Source: CBDDRG01 sp051306415 (GTDB lineage: Bacteria; Pseudomonadota; Gammaproteobacteria; Pseudomonadales; Porticoccaceae). Taken from it: DNA of 9,276 bases. Below, in pieces: positions 5,981 to 9,276 of this stretch. Under the pieces are notes generated by a model that was not told the origin of the DNA, did no database searches, and saw only the letters and a list, made by a program, of their open reading frames with translations. The translations under genes were made by a program, and so were the position numbers. Location: positions 1-9,276 of the forward strand of contig JBPPNE010000205.1 of the NCBI GenBank assembly GCA_051306415.1, read 5' to 3'. Numbering within the stretch: position 1 is the stretch's first letter; every line of letters starts with the position of its first letter.

Positions 5981-7352
5981 AGACAGACCGCCGAGGCTCT
6001 CTCGAGCTTCTTCAAGGCCAAGGACGACGAGCGGCTTCTGGTCATCGCCCCGAAGAACGCCTTCGCCGCGTAGGACGAACAAGTTGGGGATTGCATGCCC
6101 TCTATCAAGAAAGGATTCATCCGGCTACGTGGCGGCCGGGATAAGATCGCTAGAGCATTGGACGATGACTCGGTTCATACTCATCACCTACCAACAACTG
6201 GTTCGCGTCGCCGACTTGGTAGCTGCCCATTGTGCACAATTCAGGGTGCATGTGTTCCTGGATGAGAGCCATCGGATCAAGAGCGGCTCCGGAAAGCAGA
6301 CCGCGCGCGCGGCTTTGAACCTCGCCCACCTTCCCGTCGGTAAGTTGATTATGTCCGGCACGCCGATGCCGCAATCGCCGGCGGACCTTATCCCGCAGTT
6401 CCAGTTCTTATACCCGGAGATTCCCGCGACGGCAGAGAGCGTGGTCGAACTCATTCGTCCCGTGTATGTGCGCACCAACAAGAGGGAGTTGGGCCTACCG
6501 CCATTCACGCGGCAAATGGCGCAATTGCCGATGGCTCCGATGCAAGCGGAACTCTACAAACTCATGAAGTTCGAGGTTGCTCGCGAGGCCGCGAGCGCGT
6601 TGAACATATCCAGCAAGCAGGCGTTACGTTCCTTGGGACGCTCCGTGGCCCGACTGTTGCAGTTCGTATCCAATCCGTCGCTGTTGTCAGCGGAAATCGG
6701 ATTCGCCCATCCAGACCTGCTTGGAGCCGTGCTGGCGGAAGGTGATGGCCCCAAGATGAAATATGTCTTGAAGAGGGCTCGTTTTTTGGCCCGCAAGGGC
6801 CACAAGGTTCTCGTCTGGTCCTCGTTCGTGCACAACGTCGAATACATCTCTGAGCGTTTGGCGGACCTCGGAGCCGTGTTTATCCACGGCGGCGTGGACA
6901 CCGGCGATGAGGACGATGACGAGACGCGCGAGGGCAAGATCAAACTGTTCCACGACGACCCGACGGTGCGCGTCATGGTGGCCAACCCCGCGGCAGCAAG
7001 CGAGGGCGTCAGCCTTCACCGCGTTTGCCACCACGCCCTGTATCTCGACCGGACCTTTAACGCCGCCCATTATCTCCAATCGGAGGACCGTATCCATCGT
7101 TTCGGCCTGCCGCCAGACCAGGACACCATGATCGAGATTGTAGAGTGCATGGACAGCGTGGACGAGACAGTCCGGGAGCGCCTTGGCTACAAGATCAACC
7201 AAATGGCCGAGGCATTGGACGACTCATCGCTCAAACCGGATCCGATTCCCATCGACCCGAACGACATTGAGGATGCGGAGGATTACAGCACTGGCCTAGC
7301 CCGCGAGGACATCGATGCGTTGCTGCGCGATCTGTCCAAGGAGAGGCGATGA
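5981..7352 (+). pseudogene. SNF2-family helicase, 5'-truncated with a stop and a frameshift
   Basis: Remnant of an SNF2-type (superfamily 2) ATPase. Homology begins near 5981 with RQTAEAL, the residues expected directly after Walker A; motif I (GxGKT) is absent. Motif Ia is LLVIAPKNAFAA (nt 6035-6070), followed by TAG at 6071-6073 where W-D-E-Q is expected. The same frame continues to DDD at 6161-6169; an apparent extra base near 6170 then shifts to the long frame, giving RFILITYQQL. The rest is intact: DESH (nt 6261-6272), SGTP (6354-6365), VLVWSSFVHNVEYI (motif IV), ASEGVSL (motif V) and QSEDRIHRFG (7077-7106, motif VI). The open part, e.g. from ATG 6165, lacks Walker A and cannot be an ordinary ATPase. 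Such proteins act as DNA translocases in several restriction systems. It overlaps the next gene by ATGA. Confidence 0.85.
7338..7343 (+). promoter_or_regulatory. Ribosome binding site of the DUF3883 gene
   Basis: AAGGAG, 5 bases before ATG 7349. Together with the ATGA stop/start overlap with the helicase frame it fixes this start and indicates translational coupling. Confidence 0.75.
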
Positions 7353-8227
7353 CAGCGTTTTCTCCTGGACTCGTGCAAAGTTGCTTTGAACTGCTAGAAA
7401 TGGCGGTCCGACGCAAGTTGCCGTCCGCGCAAATCTCGGTGGAGTTTTCCAGGATCGGCGTGATGCCGTCCGCTAGGGTCGTCGAGTTGGCTCAAATCCT
7501 CAACTGGCTCCAGGCTGGCGCGGACGGCTCGGCCGTCGTGACGATCGGCGGCGAACGCGTTATGTCGTTTGGGGGCTATGAGGGGAGGATTCGTCAGGCG
7601 TTGCTCGACTATATCGACATCGTGCGTCCTCCTTGGATACAAAACGCGACCTTCGGTCGGGCCCGAGTGCTTAGCTTCGCAGGTTCCGACATCGCACAAG
7701 TGTTCGTCGAGGCCGGCCTCGCTCACGGGTTCGGCGATGAAATCGTCGCGTTTTGGGACGAAATAGCTGCTCGGGCCCGCGGCCAGAAAGGAGCCAGATT
7801 GACCGGTATTGGCAGGGCCGGGGAACGCCTGACCATCGCGTACGAAAGAGAGCGCACTGGTCGCGAGCCCAAATGGATTTCCGTCGAAAGCAACGAGGAC
7901 GGATACGACGTCCTCTCTGTCGCTGGTCGGGAAGACGAGCGGCTGCTGTCAATCGAAGTAAAGGCTACTACCGTCGGGATCGGCGGCGGCTTTCACCTTA
8001 CGACCAATGAATGGGATCGAGCCGTGTTCAACGACATCCATGCGTTCCACCTGTGGGACATCAGCCGGCCGGTTCCGAGCCTCGCGGTTCTTTCCAAAGT
8101 GGAGGTCGATCCGCACGTCCCTGCCAATCGAGGCGGAGGAGCTTGGGAATCTGTCGAGATTTCTTTTGGCGCGTTCGCTGACCAGTTTTCGGCCCAAATG
8201 TATCTGCGGGTTATCGGAGGCGCATAG
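7349..8227 (+). CDS. DUF3883 (NO VEIN C-terminal type) nuclease-like protein
   Basis: Protein of 292 residues. The C-terminal half matches DUF3883, a domain with a restriction-endonuclease-like fold often found beside helicases in bacterial defence islands. Visible hallmarks are G-R-A-G-E (156-160, Glu159), a helix with YERERTGREP (165-174), G-Y-D-V-L-S (185-190, Asp187) and S-I-E-V-K-A-T (201-207, Glu203 and Lys205), i.e. a complete D...E-x-K set. A later H-L-T-T-N-E-W-D segment is also typical. The N-terminal about 140 residues are unrecognised and may bind the helicase or DNA. The gene is intact, with a strong ribosome site and a 4-base ATGA overlap with the helicase, so the two were probably made as partners. 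A nuclease role in restriction is inferred; some DUF3883 proteins may only sense or scaffold. Confidence 0.8.
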   Translation: MTAFSPGLVQSCFELLEMAVRRKLPSAQISVEFSRIGVMPSARVVELAQILNWLQAGADGSAVVTIGGERVMSFGGYEGRIRQALLDYIDIVRPPWIQNATFGRARVLSFAGSDIAQVFVEAGLAHGFGDEIVAFWDEIAARARGQKGARLTGIGRAGERLTIAYERERTGREPKWISVESNEDGYDVLSVAGREDERLLSIEVKATTVGIGGGFHLTTNEWDRAVFNDIHAFHLWDISRPVPSLAVLSKVEVDPHVPANRGGGAWESVEISFGAFADQFSAQMYLRVIGGA

Positions 8228-8340
8228 GCGCGGCTAATCCAACCGGCCAACTGAAGCGATTAAAGCCCAATATTGTCAGTAAAGTTTTAGTTTGTCCGCC
8301 TGACTCACGCTGCCATCAAATCATAAACAGGAATTAACAA

Positions 8341-8361
8341 AGGGCGCCGCGCGGGCGCCCT
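8341..8361 (-). terminator. Hairpin terminator after the phosphotriesterase-family gene
   Basis: A perfect 8-base stem, AGGGCGCC paired with GGCGCCCT over a GCGCG loop. On the minus strand it is followed by a moderately T-rich stretch (TTGTTAATTCC) 36 bases beyond the stop at 8398. There is no T run on the plus side, so it serves the minus-strand gene best, though the stem could also impede plus-strand readthrough from the island. Confidence 0.6.
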
Positions 8362-8397
8362 CTGGTGGTGATCCTGGCTGGCGGCGCGGGCGCGGAA

Positions 8398-9276
8398 TCA
8401 GTAAGCACCCTGGCGGGAGAAAATCTTTTTCGGGTTCTCGATCGTCATGGTGTCGATATCCGCCTGGCTGACGCCGGCCTCCAGCAACGCTGGCAACACG
8501 TCCTTGGGCACATGCTCATAGTGCCAGTGGGGAGCGAATTGCTCGATGTACTTCTGGTCGAAGAAGTCCTGATAGCTGCAGGCGTCGTGGGACACCACCA
8601 TCTGCCCGGCAAAGCCCTTGGCGCAGAGTTTGGCGACGGTCTGCACGCGCTGGTCGGTGGGCAGCATGGCTTCGAGGCCGAAGCGATCCATGCCGATGAA
8701 ACTGCCGCGGTCGAGGATACTTTGCAGGTAGTCGAGGTCGGTGGAATCGCCGCAGTGGCCGATGACGATACGGGTGAGATCGACACCAAACTCCGCAAAC
8801 GCAATTTGCTGGTCGCGCGCCGAGGTGTTGGCCACCGTGGTGTGGGTGGAGATGGGCACGCCGGTTTCGCGGTGGGCGATCGCCGCCGCCTGCAACAGCT
8901 TCTTGTTGAAGGCATCGACACCGGGGTTGTCGGTGGCGCACTTGATGATGCCGGCCTTGATACCGGTGTCGAGGATGCCGTCGCGGATGTCGCGGATCAT
9001 GTAGTTGGCGATCGCCTTGGCGTCCCAGCCGTGCATCACCGGCTCTTCGGTCCAGTAGAAGCCGGTGGGCGCGATGACATTGACGCCGCTGGCTTCGGAC
9101 ACCCGGCGAATGGTGTGAATGTCCCGACCGAGGTTGACCGGGGTCAGATCGACGATGGATTTCACGCCGTGATCGCCGGCGCGCTTGAGCGCCGCGATGG
9201 CCTTGGGAATCTGCTTTTCGGCATCGTAGTAATTCGTGTAATTTTGCCGCATCGACCAGTTGGCAACGACGATGTG
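8398..9276 (-). CDS. Phosphotriesterase-family metal-dependent hydrolase, 5' end off-window
   Basis: TIM-barrel amidohydrolase-superfamily enzyme of the phosphotriesterase family (PF02126), with 292 residues visible and the frame open through the window edge. The last codon in the window, CAC, is probably the second His of the N-terminal H-x-H metal motif, so only about 20-40 residues are missing. Other binuclear metal ligands are present, counted from the first visible residue: Lys112 in GIIKCATD (the carboxylated lysine), His145 in PISTHTT, His174 in VIGHCGDS and Asp231 in VVSHDAC. Family segments SIVDLTPVNLGRD and FIGMDRFGLE are clear. Such enzymes hydrolyse lactones or phosphotriesters; the substrate here cannot be told. 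Met at 9252 is internal, not the start. It converges on the island and has normal flanking-genome composition. Confidence 0.88.
   Translation of the reverse strand, partial: HIVVANWSMRQNYTNYYDAEKQIPKAIAALKRAGDHGVKSIVDLTPVNLGRDIHTIRRVSEASGVNVIAPTGFYWTEEPVMHGWDAKAIANYMIRDIRDGILDTGIKAGIIKCATDNPGVDAFNKKLLQAAAIAHRETGVPISTHTTVANTSARDQQIAFAEFGVDLTRIVIGHCGDSTDLDYLQSILDRGSFIGMDRFGLEAMLPTDQRVQTVAKLCAKGFAGQMVVSHDACSYQDFFDQKYIEQFAPHWHYEHVPKDVLPALLEAGVSQADIDTMTIENPKKIFSRQGAY

Noticed and set aside
5955..6083. Possible short separate gene between endonuclease and helicase
   Set aside because: Translation in one frame is clearly helicase sequence interrupted by TAG, so it belongs to the pseudogene.
1..9276. 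CRISPR arrays, tRNA/rRNA genes, integrase or IS transposase
   Set aside because: No regularly spaced direct repeats, no tRNA-like cloverleaf found by eye, and no frame with integrase or transposase motifs.

Overview
The window looks like a gammaproteobacterial chromosome of moderately high GC. LpoA, the lipoprotein activator of PBP1A, is essentially confined to Gammaproteobacteria. The block rsmI / lpoA-yraN-dolP matches a conserved gammaproteobacterial neighbourhood. A marine or environmental lineage such as Cellvibrionales/Halieaceae would fit, but the genus cannot be fixed from sequence alone.

Layout. (1) Bases 1-169 hold no gene but carry a long imperfect inverted repeat with perfect 16-base arms. 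(2) Bases 170-3008, minus strand, form a tight envelope operon: lpoA (outer-membrane lipoprotein activating peptidoglycan synthase), yraN (UPF0102 nuclease-fold protein, start codon overlapping the lpoA stop) and dolP (dual BON-domain lipoprotein). The SIS-domain gene diaA/yraO, usually found between yraN and dolP, is missing. (3) rsmI, for the 16S rRNA C1402 2'-O-methyltransferase, is divergent from lpoA with only 11 bases between the start codons. (4) Bases 3860-8227 are an accessory restriction/defence-like island on the plus strand: a beta-class DNA methyltransferase, a lower-GC PD-(D/E)XK-type putative endonuclease, an SNF2-family helicase and a DUF3883 (NO VEIN-type) nuclease-like protein. 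(5) A minus-strand phosphotriesterase-family hydrolase, cut by the window edge at its HxH motif, converges on the island, with a hairpin terminator between them.

The island is the point of interest. The methyltransferase stops abruptly inside motif II, and the helicase starts only after the point where Walker A should lie. The endonuclease-like gene sits exactly between these two broken ends and has different base composition. The simplest reading is that an older operon (methyltransferase - SNF2 helicase - DUF3883) was hit by a replacement that removed the methyltransferase 3' end and the helicase 5' end and left the endonuclease segment behind. The helicase then also has an in-frame TAG where a Trp codon is expected and a one-base frameshift about 100 bases on. 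The DUF3883 gene remains intact and translationally coupled to the helicase reading frame. The window therefore shows a decaying or remodelled restriction-type system rather than a clearly working one. I cannot show that its original architecture is undescribed. It resembles in outline known restriction systems that pair a methyltransferase and nuclease with a helicase-type ATPase.
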